From Streptomyces sp. NRRL S-87 (GTDB lineage: Bacteria; Actinomycetota; Actinomycetes; Streptomycetales; Streptomycetaceae), in NCBI RefSeq assembly GCF_000719335.1, contig NZ_JOGB01000002.1:124001-188000 (forward strand): a stretch of DNA of 64,000 bases. Direction: 5' to 3'. Under the pieces are notes generated by a model. That model ran no database searches. It was not told where the DNA came from and worked only from the letters and a program-made list of their open reading frames with translations. Shown here piece after piece: positions 41,046-50,434 of the stretch. The translations under genes were made by a program, and so were the position numbers. Each line of letters starts with the position of its first letter. The first letter of the stretch is position 1.

Positions 41046-41258
41046 TTACTGGCCACCCTTTTGAACGAAGGAGCGCACGAAGTCCTCCGCATTCTCCTCC
41101 AAGACGTCGTCGATTTCGTCGAGGACGGAGTCGACGTCGTCCGAGAGCTTCTCCTGCCGCTCCTTGAGGTCGGTGGCCGCCTCCGCGGTCTGCTCCTCGA
41201 CCTCCTCGGTGGAGCGCGTCGCCTTCTGCTGTCCGCCGCCGGTGTCCTTGGTCGCCAT
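41046..41258 (-). CDS. pup: Prokaryotic ubiquitin-like protein Pup
   Basis: A 70-residue disordered acidic protein beginning MATKDTGGGQQKATRSTEE and ending FVQKGGQ. The C-terminal Gln means Dop must deamidate it to Glu before PafA can conjugate it. The middle (KLSDDVDSVLDEIDDVLEENA) forms the helix that binds the Arc coiled coil. Upstream lies a 146-bp gap with repeated GGGTCTGA near the start and a hairpin after dop. It precedes the nuclease gene by 38 bp. Confidence 0.98.
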   Translation of the reverse strand: MATKDTGGGQQKATRSTEEVEEQTAEAATDLKERQEKLSDDVDSVLDEIDDVLEENAEDFVRSFVQKGGQ

Positions 41259-41354
41259 GTCTACCTCACCCCGCTACTCGGTTCGAGATCTCAAGATCAG
41301 ACCCTGCTCAGACCCTACAAGGAGGGTCCGACTTTCGGTCCCGTACTTTTCGTA

Positions 41355-41385
41355 CGTCCGGGATTACTTCCATGATTCCCGGACG
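41355..41385 (-). terminator. Hairpin between dop and pup
   Basis: A 9-bp stem (41355-41363 with 41377-41385) with a 13-nt loop lies just after dop. No T-run follows on the minus strand, so it may be a terminator, processing site or attenuator before pup. Confidence 0.45.
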
Positions 41386-41404
41386 GACCGGCTTTCAGCC
41401 GCGT

Positions 41405-42916
41405 TCAGCTGCCCGACAGGACCCGGACAAGGTCCTCCGCGGTCCGGCATCGGTCGAGCAGTTCCTTGACGTGCTTGCGGGTACCCCGGAGGGGTTCCAG
41501 GGTGGGGACCCGCTGGAGGGAGTCGCGGCCCGGGAGGTCGAAGATCACCGAGTCCCAGGAGGCGGCCGCGACGTCGTCCGCGTACTGCTCCAGGCAGCGG
41601 CCGCGGAAGTAGGCCCGGGTGTCCTCCGGCGGCTTGCTCTCGGCCCGCTCCACGGCGTCCTCGGACAGGAGCCGCTTCATCTTGCCGCGGGCCACCAGAC
41701 GGTTGTACAGGCCCTTGTCCGGCCGTACGTCGGAGTACTGCAGGTCGACCAGGTGCAGCCGGGCCGCGTCCCAGCCGAGTCCGTCCCGGCGCCGGTAGCC
41801 CTCCAGGATCTCCCGCTTCGCGATCCAGTCGAGCTCGCCCGACAGGCTCATCGGGTCGCCCTCGAGCCGGTTCAGCACGTCCTCCCACCGAGTGAGGACG
41901 TCCTTGGTCTGCTCGTCCGCGTCGGCCCCGAAACGCTCGTCGACGTACTTGCGGGCGAGCTCGAAGTACTCCATCTGGAGCTGCACGGCGGTCAGCGTGC
42001 GGCCGCTGCGCAGCGTGATCAGCTGGGTGAGGCCGGGGTCGTGGGAGACCTGGTGCAGGGTCCGCACCGGCTGCTCCACGGCCAGGTCCACGGTGATGAA
42101 GTTGTCCTCGATCATGGACAGGACCAGGGCCGTGGTGCCGAGCTTGAGGTAGGTGGAGATCTCGGAGAGGTTGGCGTCGCCGATGATCACGTGCAGCCGG
42201 CGGTACTTCTCCGCGTCCGAGTGCGGCTCGTCGCGGGTGTTGATGATGGGCCGCTTGAGGGTGGTCTCCAGACCGACCTCGACCTCGAAGTAGTCCGCAC
42301 GCTGGCTGATCTGGAAGCCGTGCTCGCGGCCGTCCTGGCCGATGCCGACGCGGCCGGCGCCGGTGACGACCTGGCGGCTGACGAAGAAGGGCGTCAGGTG
42401 GCGCACGATGTCCGAGAAGGGGGTCTCCCGCTTCATCAGGTAGTTCTCGTGCGTGCCGTAGGAGGCGCCCTTGTTGTCCGTGTTGTTCTTGTAGAGGTGG
42501 ATGGGCTGGGCGCCGGGGAGCTGGGCGGCGCGCTCGGCGGCCTCGGCCATGATCCGTTCGCCGGCCTTGTCCCAGAGGACGGCGTCGCGGGGGTTGGTGA
42601 CCTCGGGCGAGCTGTACTCGGGGTGGGCGTGGTCGACGTAGAGGCGGGCGCCGTTGGTGAGGATGACGTTGGCGAGGCCGATGTCCTCGTCGGTGAGCTG
42701 GCTGCTGTCGGCGGCCTCACGGGCGAGGTCGAAGCCGCGGGCGTCCCGCAGCGGGTTCTCCTCCTCGAAGTCCCAGCGGGCGCGGCGCGCCCGGTGCATC
42801 GCCGCCGCGTAGGCGTTGACGATCTGGGACGAGGTGAGCATGGCATTGGCGTTGGGGTGGCCGGGGACGGAGATCCCGTACTCCGTCTCGATGCCCATTA
42901 CTCGCCGTACGGTCAT
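41405..42916 (-). CDS. dop: Depupylase/Pup deamidase Dop
   Basis: A 503-residue GS-fold enzyme. [21 protein letters not shown] is the N-terminus, the catalytic Asp lies in [15 protein letters not shown], and [20 protein letters not shown] and [21 protein letters not shown] are shared with PafA. A Dop loop follows the N-terminal motif. It deamidates Pup-Gln and later removes Pup from substrates. ATG 42916 has AAGGAGGG 6 bp upstream. The frame is open 105 bp further upstream but conserved Dop sequence starts here. Confidence 0.96.
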   Translation of the reverse strand: MTVRRVMGIETEYGISVPGHPNANAMLTSSQIVNAYAAAMHRARRARWDFEEENPLRDARGFDLAREAADSSQLTDEDIGLANVILTNGARLYVDHAHPEYSSPEVTNPRDAVLWDKAGERIMAEAAERAAQLPGAQPIHLYKNNTDNKGASYGTHENYLMKRETPFSDIVRHLTPFFVSRQVVTGAGRVGIGQDGREHGFQISQRADYFEVEVGLETTLKRPIINTRDEPHSDAEKYRRLHVIIGDANLSEISTYLKLGTTALVLSMIEDNFITVDLAVEQPVRTLHQVSHDPGLTQLITLRSGRTLTAVQLQMEYFELARKYVDERFGADADEQTKDVLTRWEDVLNRLEGDPMSLSGELDWIAKREILEGYRRRDGLGWDAARLHLVDLQYSDVRPDKGLYNRLVARGKMKRLLSEDAVERAESKPPEDTRAYFRGRCLEQYADDVAAASWDSVIFDLPGRDSLQRVPTLEPLRGTRKHVKELLDRCRTAEDLVRVLSGS

Positions 42917-42978
42917 GCGGCCCTCCTTGCCCGGCGGCGCTCCGCTTCGGGAGCGGCGCTCAGTACCGCTGGTGCTCC

Positions 42979-43008
42979 GGTGCGTGTGCGGTGGGTGCGT
43001 GTGCGGTG
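42979..43008. repeat. Perfect 15-bp tandem repeat in the dop leader
   Basis: GGTGCGTGTGCGGTG occurs twice without a gap (42979-42993 and 42994-43008) between the arc terminator and the dop start. It may be a binding site or a chance duplication. Otherwise the 250-bp gap shows only a possible -10 (TAGGCT on minus near 43050). Confidence 0.6.
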
Positions 43009-43121
43009 CCCGTCTCCGCATTCGCGCGGCCGGCGGTACGGAAGAGCCTAGAACGGCTCCGCGCTGCTGGGGAGATCATTTCGGTCATTGCCGTGGGTGC
43101 GGTTCCGGCCGGAAATGCAGT

Positions 43122-43157
43122 CGGCTGCGGGTGCCCCTGGTAGGGCACCCGCAGCCG
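43122..43157 (-). terminator. Terminator after arc
   Basis: A 15-bp perfect stem (43122-43136 with 43143-43157) lies just after the arc stop. A short ATTT-like tract follows on the minus strand. Confidence 0.78.
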
Positions 43158-43166
43158 CCCTGTTTT

Positions 43167-44933
43167 TCAGAGGTACTGACCGGTGTTGGCCACCGTGTCG
43201 ATGGAGCGTCCGGTGTCCGCGCCCTGCTTTCCGGTGACGAGGGTACGGATGAACACGATCCGCTCGCCCTTCTTTCCGGAGATCCGGGCCCAGTCGTCGG
43301 GGTTGGTGGTGTTCGGGAGGTCCTCGTTCTCCTTGAACTCGTCCACGCACGCCTGGAGCAGGTGGGAGACGCGGAGGCCCTTCTGGTTGTGGTCGAGGAA
43401 GTTCTTGATCGCCATCTTCTTGGCCCGGTCCACGATGTTCTGGATCATGGCGCCGGAGTTGAAGTCCTTGAAGTAGAGGACTTCCTTGTCGCCGTTCGCG
43501 TACGTGACTTCGAGGAAGCGGTTCTCCTCGGATTCCGCGTACATCTGCTCGACGACGGTCTGGATCATGCTGGCGACCGTGGTCTCCGGGGAGCCCTGGT
43601 GCTCGGACAGGTCGTCCGTGTGCAGGGGCAGGGAGGCCTTGAGGTACTTCGTGAAGATGTCCTTGGCCGCTTCGGCGTCGGGACGCTCGATCTTGATCTT
43701 CACGTCGAGCCGGCCGGGGCGCAGGATGGCCGGGTCGATCATGTCCTCGCGGTTGGAGGCGCCGATCACGATGACGTTCTCCAGGCCCTCGACGCCGTCG
43801 ATCTCGGCGAGGAGCTGGGGGACGATGGTGTTCTCGACGTCGGAGCTGACGCCGGAGCCGCGGGTGCGGAAGAGCGACTCCATCTCGTCGAAGAAGACGA
43901 TGACGGGGGTGCCCTCGCTGGCCTTCTCGCGGGCCCGCTGGAAGACGAGGCGGATGTGCCGCTCGGTCTCGCCGACGTACTTGTTGAGGAGCTCGGGGCC
44001 CTTGATGTTCAGGAAGTAGGACTTCCCGGCGGGCTGGCCGGAGACCTCGGCGACCTTCTTGGCAAGGGAGTTGGCGACGGCCTTGGCGATGAGCGTCTTG
44101 CCGCAGCCGGGGGGCCCGTACAGCAGGACGCCCTTGGGCGGCCGCAGTTCGTGCTCCTTGAAGAGGTCGGGGTAGAGGTAGGGGAGCTCGACGGCGTCGC
44201 GGATCAGCTCGATCTGGTTGCCCAGGCCGCCGATCTTGTCGTAGTCGATGTCCGGGACCTCTTCGAGGACGAGCTCCTCGACCTCGCTCTTGGGGATGAC
44301 CTCGTACACGTACCCGGAGCGGGGGTCGAGCAGGAGGGCGTCGCCGGAGCGGAGGGTGATGTCCAGCAGGGGCTCGGCGAGCCTGACCACCCTCTCCTCG
44401 TCGGTGTGGCCGATGACGAGGGCGCGCTCGCCGTCCTCGAGGACCTCCTTGAGGGTGACGATGTCGCCGGAGCGCTCGTATTCCATGGCCTCGACCACGT
44501 TGAGCGCTTCGTTGAGCATGACCTCCTGGCCGCGCCGGAGGTCTTCCGGCTCGACGCTGGGGCTCACGTTCACGCGGAGCTTTCGGCCTCCGGTGAAGAT
44601 GTCGACGGTGCCGTCCTCGTTGGCCTGGAGAAAGACGCCGAATCCGGCGGGCGGCTGTGCGAGGCGGTCGACCTCTTCCTTGAGGGCGACGATCTGGTCG
44701 CGGGCCTCACGGAGTGTGTTCGCCAGTCGTTCGTTCTGAGCGGAGACGCCGGCCAGGTTGGTCTGCAGCTCGACGATCCGCTCTTCGAGAATCCTCGTGT
44801 GTCGCGGAGAGTCGGCGAGCTTCCGGCGCAGGACGGCGATTTCCTGCTCGAGATAGGCAACCTGACCGGCGGGGTCTTCGGACCCCCGCCCCGGCCGGAT
44901 GCCGCGGTTGATGTCGTCGTCGTGGGCTGCCAC
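43167..44933 (-). CDS. arc: Proteasomal AAA ATPase Arc/Mpa
   Basis: A 588-residue AAA+ unfoldase. The coiled coil is at about residues 24-90, followed by two OB-type domains (about 95-240), then the AAA module with Walker [14 protein letters not shown], Walker [11 protein letters not shown] and arginine finger [10 protein letters not shown]. It ends in NTGQYL, the hydrophobic-Tyr-X motif that opens the PrcA gate. It recognises Pup through the coiled coil and threads pupylated proteins into PrcAB. GTG 44933 is used: a TTG at 44951 lies inside the Shine-Dalgarno region GGAGGAGG, so it is not the start. Confidence 0.96.
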   Translation of the reverse strand: MAAHDDDINRGIRPGRGSEDPAGQVAYLEQEIAVLRRKLADSPRHTRILEERIVELQTNLAGVSAQNERLANTLREARDQIVALKEEVDRLAQPPAGFGVFLQANEDGTVDIFTGGRKLRVNVSPSVEPEDLRRGQEVMLNEALNVVEAMEYERSGDIVTLKEVLEDGERALVIGHTDEERVVRLAEPLLDITLRSGDALLLDPRSGYVYEVIPKSEVEELVLEEVPDIDYDKIGGLGNQIELIRDAVELPYLYPDLFKEHELRPPKGVLLYGPPGCGKTLIAKAVANSLAKKVAEVSGQPAGKSYFLNIKGPELLNKYVGETERHIRLVFQRAREKASEGTPVIVFFDEMESLFRTRGSGVSSDVENTIVPQLLAEIDGVEGLENVIVIGASNREDMIDPAILRPGRLDVKIKIERPDAEAAKDIFTKYLKASLPLHTDDLSEHQGSPETTVASMIQTVVEQMYAESEENRFLEVTYANGDKEVLYFKDFNSGAMIQNIVDRAKKMAIKNFLDHNQKGLRVSHLLQACVDEFKENEDLPNTTNPDDWARISGKKGERIVFIRTLVTGKQGADTGRSIDTVANTGQYL

Positions 44934-45186
44934 GGTCCTCACCTCCTCCAAGGGGAGCTGGACGCTTCCTGACCCTACCTGGGCTGGTGGTGATTGAAAC
45001 CCCTAGATCACAAAGACGGTAGAGGTGTGTCTGATCTTCACCCTTGCGTACTCCCTCACGCCAGGGGAATACCCACCCATCAACATCTGAAAGCGGCCGG
45101 TTGTAAGGTCGAACTGTTCAACACCCGTCGGGGCTGGCGCGACTTGCGTCGTGTTGGACCACAGCGCGCAGGGAAGTGCAGGAGAG

Positions 45187-45507
45187 ATGACCGTGCAGCA
45201 CGAGGTGGCCGCGGAGTCCGCCGGCGAGGGCCAGGAGGCCCTGGAGGTCTGGATCGATCAGGACCTGTGCACCGGGGACGGGATCTGCGTGCAGTACGCG
45301 CCGGAGGTCTTCGAGCTGGACATCGACGGTCTGGCGTACGTGAAGAGCGCCGACGACGAGCTGCTGCAGGAGGCGGGGGCGACGACGCCGGTGCCGCTGC
45401 CGCTGCTGCGGGACGTGGTGGACTCGGCGAAGGAGTGCCCGGGCGACTGCATCCACGTAAGGCGTGTTTCGGACAGGGTCGAGGTCTACGGCCCTGACGC
45501 GGAGTGA
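45187..45507 (+). CDS. Single-cluster ferredoxin, P450-type
   Basis: A 106-residue acidic protein with CTGDGICVQYAPEVFELD (C-x5-C) and AKECPGDCIHV, the spacing of [3Fe-4S] or [4Fe-4S] ferredoxins that supply cytochrome P450 enzymes. No P450 or reductase is close. ATG 45187 is used, with AGGAG two bases upstream; GTG 45193 would have more usual spacing. It diverges from arc, with a 253-bp gap between. Its stop is 4 bp from the convergent hypothetical gene. Confidence 0.85.
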   Translation: MTVQHEVAAESAGEGQEALEVWIDQDLCTGDGICVQYAPEVFELDIDGLAYVKSADDELLQEAGATTPVPLPLLRDVVDSAKECPGDCIHVRRVSDRVEVYGPDAE

Positions 45508-45511
45508 CGGA

Positions 45512-46132
45512 TCACACACTCCCCGAGGTGGCCGGTTCCGATCGGTCGCTCTCGAGGAAGGCCGTGCCGGTCCAGCGCCAGGCGGCGTCACGGGTGAGGT
45601 CGGGACAGCAACGGGGCACGTCGAGTGACGAGTAGCCGCTGAGCTGGGCGGTGACGGCGCCGTCGCGGACGGCGAGGGCCGTCACGATCTGCCGTTTCGC
45701 GGGCGTGAGCAGGGTCGCGACGACGCGGGGGTGAGCGTTTTCGGCCGTTTCGCGGGTGAGTACGTAGATCCCGTGCGGCGGGGTGCCCGATCCGGCGTCG
45801 CAGCGGACGGCCGCCACGGTCTCGGGGCGGCCGTCGCCGTCGAGGTCGCCCGCGGCGCGGGCGGTGATCTTCTCGGGGAAGCCGTGGCAGTCGAGGGGGA
45901 AGTCGACCCCGGTGGGGTCGGGCGCGGAGGGCGCGGGTCCCGGGGCCGCGTGGGCGGTGCCGGCGGCGCGCTGGGGCTGGAGCAGTCCGGCGCCCGCGAC
46001 CACCGCGGCCATGGCCGCCGCCGTGGCGACCCAGTGGACGGGCCGGGTGCGGGTGTGGGCCAGTTCCGGGAGGGCGGGGGTCTGCACGCGGGGTGTCTCC
46101 AGTGCGAGGTGCTGCCGGGGCTGAGCCAGCAT
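45512..46132 (-). CDS. Membrane-anchored protein with FG-GAP-like calcium motif
   Basis: About 206 residues. A single N-terminal transmembrane segment (about 33-53, HWVATAAAMAAVVAGAGLLQ) is followed by an outside domain with GDLDGDGRPETVAAV, a calcium-binding FG-GAP/VCBS motif, and the cysteines of DCHGFPEK and RCCPDL. The function is unknown. ATG 46132 has GAGGTG 8 bp upstream. It lies between ferredoxin (convergent) and the trmI terminator, so it is probably expressed alone. Confidence 0.7.
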   Translation of the reverse strand: MLAQPRQHLALETPRVQTPALPELAHTRTRPVHWVATAAAMAAVVAGAGLLQPQRAAGTAHAAPGPAPSAPDPTGVDFPLDCHGFPEKITARAAGDLDGDGRPETVAAVRCDAGSGTPPHGIYVLTRETAENAHPRVVATLLTPAKRQIVTALAVRDGAVTAQLSGYSSLDVPRCCPDLTRDAAWRWTGTAFLESDRSEPATSGSV

Positions 46133-46227
46133 CGTGCCACACCTCACACCGGTGCGGAACGGCCGGGTCCGACGGTGGCCGGGCGGCCCGTCCCCGCGTT
46201 CCGCGTCCCCCCGGACGGCAACGAAAG

Positions 46228-46278
46228 GGCGCCGTGCCCCAGTTCTGCCGCCGGTGGCGGTAACTGGGGCACGGCGCC
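46228..46278 (-). terminator. Terminator of trmI
   Basis: A 17-bp perfect stem (46228-46244 with 46262-46278) contains an inner CCGCC/GGCGG pair and is followed on the minus strand by CTTTCG. It is 37 bp after the trmI stop. Confidence 0.82.
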
Positions 46279-46314
46279 GTGGTGTTGGTGGGGTCGTGCC
46301 CTGCCTCGGCGGCG

Positions 46315-47223
46315 TCAGCCGCGGCCGGAGCCGCCGGACTGGCTGCCGGGGCCCTCGTAGTCCTCGCCGTACGCGCCCTTGGCGGGGCGGCGGCGGCGCA
46401 GCGGGGGCTCGACGCCGTCGGCGAGGCGACGGGCGGTGACGAGGAAGCCGGTGTGGCCGATCATCCGGTGGTCCGGGCGGACGGCGAGGCCCTCGACGTG
46501 CCAGTTGCGGATCATCGATTCCCACGGCTGGGGCTCGGCGAAGCAGCCGGCCTCACGGATGGACTCGACGGTCTTGGACAGCTGGGTGGTGGTGGCCACG
46601 TAGCAGCAGAGGATGCCGCCGGGGACCAGGGCCTTGGAGACGGCCTCCAGGCACTCCCAGGGGGCGAGCATGTCGAGGATGACCCGGTCGACGTCGGTGT
46701 CGGAGAGGTTGTCCTGGAGGTCGCCGACGGTGAGCTGCCACGCGGGGTGGGGGCCGCCGAAGTAGCGCTCCACGTTCTGCGTGGCGATCTCGGCGAAGTC
46801 CGCGCGTCGCTCGTAGCTGTGCAGCATGCCCTGGTCGCCGATGGCGCGCAGCAGGAAGCTGCTCAGGGAGCCGGAGCCCACTCCCGCTTCCACGACGCGG
46901 GCGCCGGGGAAGATGTCGGCGAAGGCCAGGATCTGGCCCGCGTCCTTGGGGTAGACCACGGCGGCGCCGCGGGGCATGGACAGGACGTAGTCGGGGAGCA
47001 GCGGGCGCAGCGCGAGGTACGCGACGTTCCCGGTGGTACGGACAACACTGCCCTCGGGAGCACCGATCAGCTCGTCGTGGGGGAAGGAACCCTTGTGGGT
47101 GTGGAAGTTCTTCCCGGCTTCGAGCGTGAAGGTGTAGTGGCGTCCCTTGGGGTCGGTGAGCTGGACCTGGTCCCCGACCTTGAAGGGCCCGCGACGGCGG
47201 GCGGCACCGGTCGGTTCGGACAT
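46315..47223 (-). CDS. trmI: tRNA (adenine-58-N1)-methyltransferase TrmI
   Basis: A 302-residue enzyme. The N-terminal beta domain (VGDQVQLTDPKGRHYTFTLE) leads to a Rossmann methyltransferase with VVEAGVGSGSLSSFLLRA (SAM site), DRVILDMLAPWECLEA (catalytic region) and GILCCYVATTTQLSK. It resembles mycobacterial TrmI, which works as a tetramer and makes m1A58 in the T-loop. No Shine-Dalgarno is visible before ATG 47223. It follows the site-2 protease gene by 18 bp. Confidence 0.92.
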   Translation of the reverse strand: MSEPTGAARRRGPFKVGDQVQLTDPKGRHYTFTLEAGKNFHTHKGSFPHDELIGAPEGSVVRTTGNVAYLALRPLLPDYVLSMPRGAAVVYPKDAGQILAFADIFPGARVVEAGVGSGSLSSFLLRAIGDQGMLHSYERRADFAEIATQNVERYFGGPHPAWQLTVGDLQDNLSDTDVDRVILDMLAPWECLEAVSKALVPGGILCCYVATTTQLSKTVESIREAGCFAEPQPWESMIRNWHVEGLAVRPDHRMIGHTGFLVTARRLADGVEPPLRRRRPAKGAYGEDYEGPGSQSGGSGRG

Positions 47224-47241
47224 GTGACCAGAGTACCGGGG

Positions 47242-48450
47242 TTATGCGGACGGCCGTGCCATGGCCTTGACGAAGGCCTTCTCGACATCGGCTGCGGAGA
47301 GGACCCCGTAGATCTCGCCGGTGGGTTCGAGGACGAGGTACTCGGTGGCGGGGGCGGTGCGGAGGGTGTCGATGAGCTCTTCGCCGACGAGGTCCGCGGA
47401 AACCTTCATGCCGTCGGTGAGGTCCTGGGCGACGGAGCTGACCGGGACCCAGGGGCGGCGGTGCTGGGGGACGGCGGCGATGGCGCTCTCGCGGACGAGG
47501 GCGATGGGGTTGCCCTGTCCGTCGGTGACGACGAGCGCGCGGGCGCCGGCCTCGTTGGCGCGGCGGAGGGCTTCGGAGAGGGGGGTGGCGGCCTCGACGG
47601 GGGCGGCGCGGCGGGTGAGGGCGCGGGCGCGCAGTTCGGGCAGGTGCTGGCGGAGCCGGGCCATGCGGAGGCTGTTGCCGGCGCCGGTCCAGATGATGGC
47701 GGCGAGGATCGCGGCGAGCAGGGCGTCGGTGACGGTGTCCATGCCGACGGTGTCGGCGGCCTCGGCGCCCAGGAACCCGGTCTGGGTGAGCAGGGGGAGG
47801 CCGACGAGGACGGCGACGGCGAGGGCGCGGCCGACCCAGGCGGCGGCGACGGTGCCGGTCATGGGGTTGCCGGTGATGCCCCAGACGACGGCGCGCAGCA
47901 TGCGGCCGCCGTCGAGCGGGAGGCCGGGCAGGAGGTTGAAGGCGGCGACGATCAGGTTGGAGATCATCAGGCCGGCGAGGAGGACGCCGGGGACGGTGCC
48001 GGGTTCGACGGCCTGCATGCCGGCGTAGAAGAGGCCCGCGAGGACGAGGGAGAGCAGGGGGCCGACGAAGGCGAGGACGAACTCGCGGCCGGGGGTCTCG
48101 GACTCCTTCTCGATCTCGGAGACGCCGCCGAAGAACTGGAGCTGGATGCGGCGCACGGGGAGCCGGAAGCGGAGGGCGGCGACGGTGTGGGCGAGTTCGT
48201 GGACGAGGACCGAGGCGTAGAAGGCGATGGCGAAGAACAGGGCGACGAGGTAGCGCAGCAGGCCGAGGTCGGGGAGGATCCGGTCCAGCTGGCCGCCGAA
48301 GACCCAGGTGATCAGGGCCGCGACGAGGAACCAGCTGGGCGCCACGTAGACGGGCACGCCGAAGGGGCGGCCCATGGGGAGGCCGCCGCCGGGCCCGGGG
48401 TCGCGCGGGGGGCGCTTCTTCTCGTCCCCGGTTGCGTCGCTGTCGGCCAC
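47242..48450 (-). CDS. Site-2 protease (M50) with CBS domains
   Basis: About 402 residues. The zinc site is HELAH (SVLVHELAHTVA) with the distant ligand Asp in NLLPGLPLDGGR; six or so hydrophobic segments surround it. The C-terminal third (about 270-400) has a CBS pair (LSEALRRANEAGARALVVTD, ELIDTLRTAPATEYLVLEP). S2Ps cut membrane-bound anti-sigma factors or other substrates; CBS domains suggest nucleotide control. GTG 48450 follows GGAAGG; a further ATG at 48486 lacks a Shine-Dalgarno. It may be co-transcribed with trmI. Confidence 0.88.
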   Translation of the reverse strand: MADSDATGDEKKRPPRDPGPGGGLPMGRPFGVPVYVAPSWFLVAALITWVFGGQLDRILPDLGLLRYLVALFFAIAFYASVLVHELAHTVAALRFRLPVRRIQLQFFGGVSEIEKESETPGREFVLAFVGPLLSLVLAGLFYAGMQAVEPGTVPGVLLAGLMISNLIVAAFNLLPGLPLDGGRMLRAVVWGITGNPMTGTVAAAWVGRALAVAVLVGLPLLTQTGFLGAEAADTVGMDTVTDALLAAILAAIIWTGAGNSLRMARLRQHLPELRARALTRRAAPVEAATPLSEALRRANEAGARALVVTDGQGNPIALVRESAIAAVPQHRRPWVPVSSVAQDLTDGMKVSADLVGEELIDTLRTAPATEYLVLEPTGEIYGVLSAADVEKAFVKAMARPSA

Positions 48451-48540
48451 GGTTGCCTTCCTGTCGGAATGTGATGCCTCGATCATGCAGTGTGAGGGGG
48501 GTCGTCGTCGATGGTATGCCGCGCCGTCGGTGGCGGGCCG

Positions 48541-48546
48541 TAGGGT
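48541..48546 (+). promoter_or_regulatory. -10 element of a leaderless recB-like gene
   Basis: TAGGGT (48541-48546), a streptomycete-type -10, ends 8 bp before ATG 48555. There is no Shine-Dalgarno. Transcription probably begins at or very near the start codon. A -35 is not clear. Confidence 0.5.
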
Positions 48547-48554
48547 GGTGGGTC

Positions 48555-49502
48555 ATGGAGACGAGCCCCGCGGCGCCCGCGCCGAGCCCCGGTACGCCCG
48601 GGTCCCGCCCCGACACCCCGGCGCCGGACGCCGCCGCACCCGTACCCGAGCGGGCCGCCGAGGCGGCCCGGCCGACGTCGCTGTCGCCCTCGCGGGCGAG
48701 TGACTTCATGCAGTGTCCGCTGCTGTACAGGTTCCGGGTGATCGACCGGCTCCCGGAGAAGCCCAGTGCCGCGGCTACCCGCGGGACGCTGGTGCACGCC
48801 GTGCTGGAGCGCCTCTTCGACCATCCTGCCGCGGAGCGCACGGTGCCGCGGGCGAAGGAGCTGCTGCCGGGCCAGTGGGACCGGCTGCTGGAGTCCCGGC
48901 CGGAGCTGGCGGAGCTGTTCGAGGGCGACGCGGACGGGCAGCTGCTGGCGGGCTGGCTGGCGGAGGCCGAGGCGCTGGTGGAGCGCTGGTTCACGCTGGA
49001 GGACCCGACGCGGCTGGAGCCGGTGGAGCGGGAGTTCTTCGTCGAGGCCGAGCTGGATTCGGGGCTGCGGCTGCGGGGGATCATCGACAGGGTGGACGTG
49101 GCGCCGACGGGCGAGGTGCGGATCGTCGACTACAAGACGGGCAAGGCGCCGCGGGCGGAGTACGCGGACGGCGCGCTGTTCCAGATGAAGTTCTACGCGC
49201 TGGTGGTGTGGCGGCTGCGGAACGTGGTGCCCCGGCGGCTGCAGCTGGTGTACCTGGGGTCGGGGGACGTGCTGACGTACGACCCGGTGCCGGGGGACCT
49301 CGAGCGGGTGGAGCGCAAGCTGCTGGCGCTGTGGGAGGCCATCCGGGAGGCGACGGAGTCGGGTGACTGGCGGCCGCGGCCGACGAAGCTGTGCGGTTGG
49401 TGCGACCACCGGGCGGTGTGCCCGGAGTTCGGGGGGACGCCGCCGCCGTATCCGCTGGCGGTCATCCCGCGACAGGATGCGGTGCTTCCGGCCGAGTCCT
49501 GA
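48555..49502 (+). CDS. RecB-family exonuclease with predicted Fe-S cysteines
   Basis: A 315-residue PD-(D/E)XK nuclease. After a Pro/Ala-rich N-terminus the core has SPSRASDFMQCPLLYRFR, GTLVHAVLERLF, VEREFFVEAEL and IVDYKTGKAPR with the QxxxY-like FQMKFYAL. Four cysteines (one in MQCP, three in LCGWCDHRAVCPEF) fit the AddB/Cas4-type [4Fe-4S] cluster. It likely processes DNA ends. It diverges from the site-2 protease gene and is followed by a response regulator. Confidence 0.87.
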   Translation: METSPAAPAPSPGTPGSRPDTPAPDAAAPVPERAAEAARPTSLSPSRASDFMQCPLLYRFRVIDRLPEKPSAAATRGTLVHAVLERLFDHPAAERTVPRAKELLPGQWDRLLESRPELAELFEGDADGQLLAGWLAEAEALVERWFTLEDPTRLEPVEREFFVEAELDSGLRLRGIIDRVDVAPTGEVRIVDYKTGKAPRAEYADGALFQMKFYALVVWRLRNVVPRRLQLVYLGSGDVLTYDPVPGDLERVERKLLALWEAIREATESGDWRPRPTKLCGWCDHRAVCPEFGGTPPPYPLAVIPRQDAVLPAES

Positions 49503-49575
49503 TATGCCGGGAGGGGCAGCGCGGTGACGGTCCGCGGTGCCGCCGACGACGAAGACGAGCGCGAAGAGGTTTCCC

Positions 49576-50247
49576 GTGGCGATCCGTGTCCTGTTGGTCG
49601 ACGACCAGCCGCTGCTGCGCACCGGTTTCCGGATGATCCTGGAGGCGGAGGCGGACCTCGCGGTGGTGGGTGAGGCCGGTGACGGTCTGCAGGCGCTGGA
49701 GCAGGTGCGGGCGCTGCAGCCGGACGTGGTGCTGATGGACATCCGGATGCCGCGGATGGACGGGGTGGAGGCGACCCGGCAGATCACCGGCCCGGACCGG
49801 TCGGGGCCCGTGAAGGTGCTGGTGCTGACCACGTTCGATCTGGACGAGTACGTGGTGGAGGCGCTGCGGGCGGGAGCGAGCGGGTTCCTGCTGAAGGACG
49901 CGCCGGCGGCGGAGCTGGTGCAGGCGATCCGGGTGGTGGCGGCCGGTGAGGCGATGCTGGCGCCGAGCATCACGCGGCGGCTGCTGGACAAGTACGCGGG
50001 CCACCTGCCGTCCGGCGAGGAACCGGTGCCGGACACGCTGGGGAGGCTGACGGAGCGGGAGGTCGAGGTGCTGAAGCTGGTGGCGCGGGGCCTGTCGAAC
50101 GCCGAGATCGCGGCGGACCTGTTCGTGAGCGAGACGACGGTCAAGACGCACGTGGGGCACGTGCTGACGAAGCTGGGGCTGCGGGACCGGGTGCAGGCGG
50201 CCGTGTACGCGTACGAGAGCGGACTGGTGCGCCCGGGGGCGCAGTAG
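49576..50247 (+). CDS. NarL/LuxR-type response regulator
   Basis: A 223-residue regulator. The receiver domain (about 1-120) has VLLVDDQPLLRTGF, phospho-acceptor Asp in VVLMDIRMPRMDG, Thr in VLTTFD and Lys in LLKDA. The LuxR HTH (about 155-215) has LTEREVEVLKLVARGLSNAE and SETTVKTHVGHVLTKL. No kinase gene is adjacent, so its partner is elsewhere. GTG 49576 follows GAAGAGG; a further in-frame ATG at 49537 is less likely. Two hairpins follow it. Confidence 0.92.
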   Translation: MAIRVLLVDDQPLLRTGFRMILEAEADLAVVGEAGDGLQALEQVRALQPDVVLMDIRMPRMDGVEATRQITGPDRSGPVKVLVLTTFDLDEYVVEALRAGASGFLLKDAPAAELVQAIRVVAAGEAMLAPSITRRLLDKYAGHLPSGEEPVPDTLGRLTEREVEVLKLVARGLSNAEIAADLFVSETTVKTHVGHVLTKLGLRDRVQAAVYAYESGLVRPGAQ

Positions 50248-50328
50248 CCGAGTAGGCGGGTACGCGGCGGGTCGGGGCGGGGCGCCGGTCGGTACGGCCG
50301 GTGTGGCCGGTGGCCGGTGGCACGCCGA

Positions 50329-50365
50329 AGGGCCGGGTCGCCGCGGGAAGCGGCGGCCCGGCCCT
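50329..50365 (+). terminator. Terminator of the response regulator gene
   Basis: A 16-bp stem with one G-T pair (50329-50344 with 50350-50365) and a GGGAA loop, 82 bp after the stop. Confidence 0.72.
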
Positions 50366-50395
50366 GCTGCACGGCGGTGCGTCCGGGGGCCGGCC

Positions 50396-50419
50396 CGGCC
50401 CGCCCGTACGGGCGGGCCG
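50396..50419. terminator. 24-bp palindrome after the peptide-binding lipoprotein gene
   Basis: A perfect 24-bp inverted repeat centred on GTAC lies 16 bp after the SBP stop on the minus strand. It can act as a terminator for that gene, or in both directions. Confidence 0.65.
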
Positions 50420-50434
50420 TGCCGGCGGAGGGGG

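Noticed and set aside
44934..44951. TTG start of arc at 44951
   Set aside because: The TTG lies in the GGAGGAGG ribosome-binding region of the true GTG start at 44933, where conserved Arc sequence begins.
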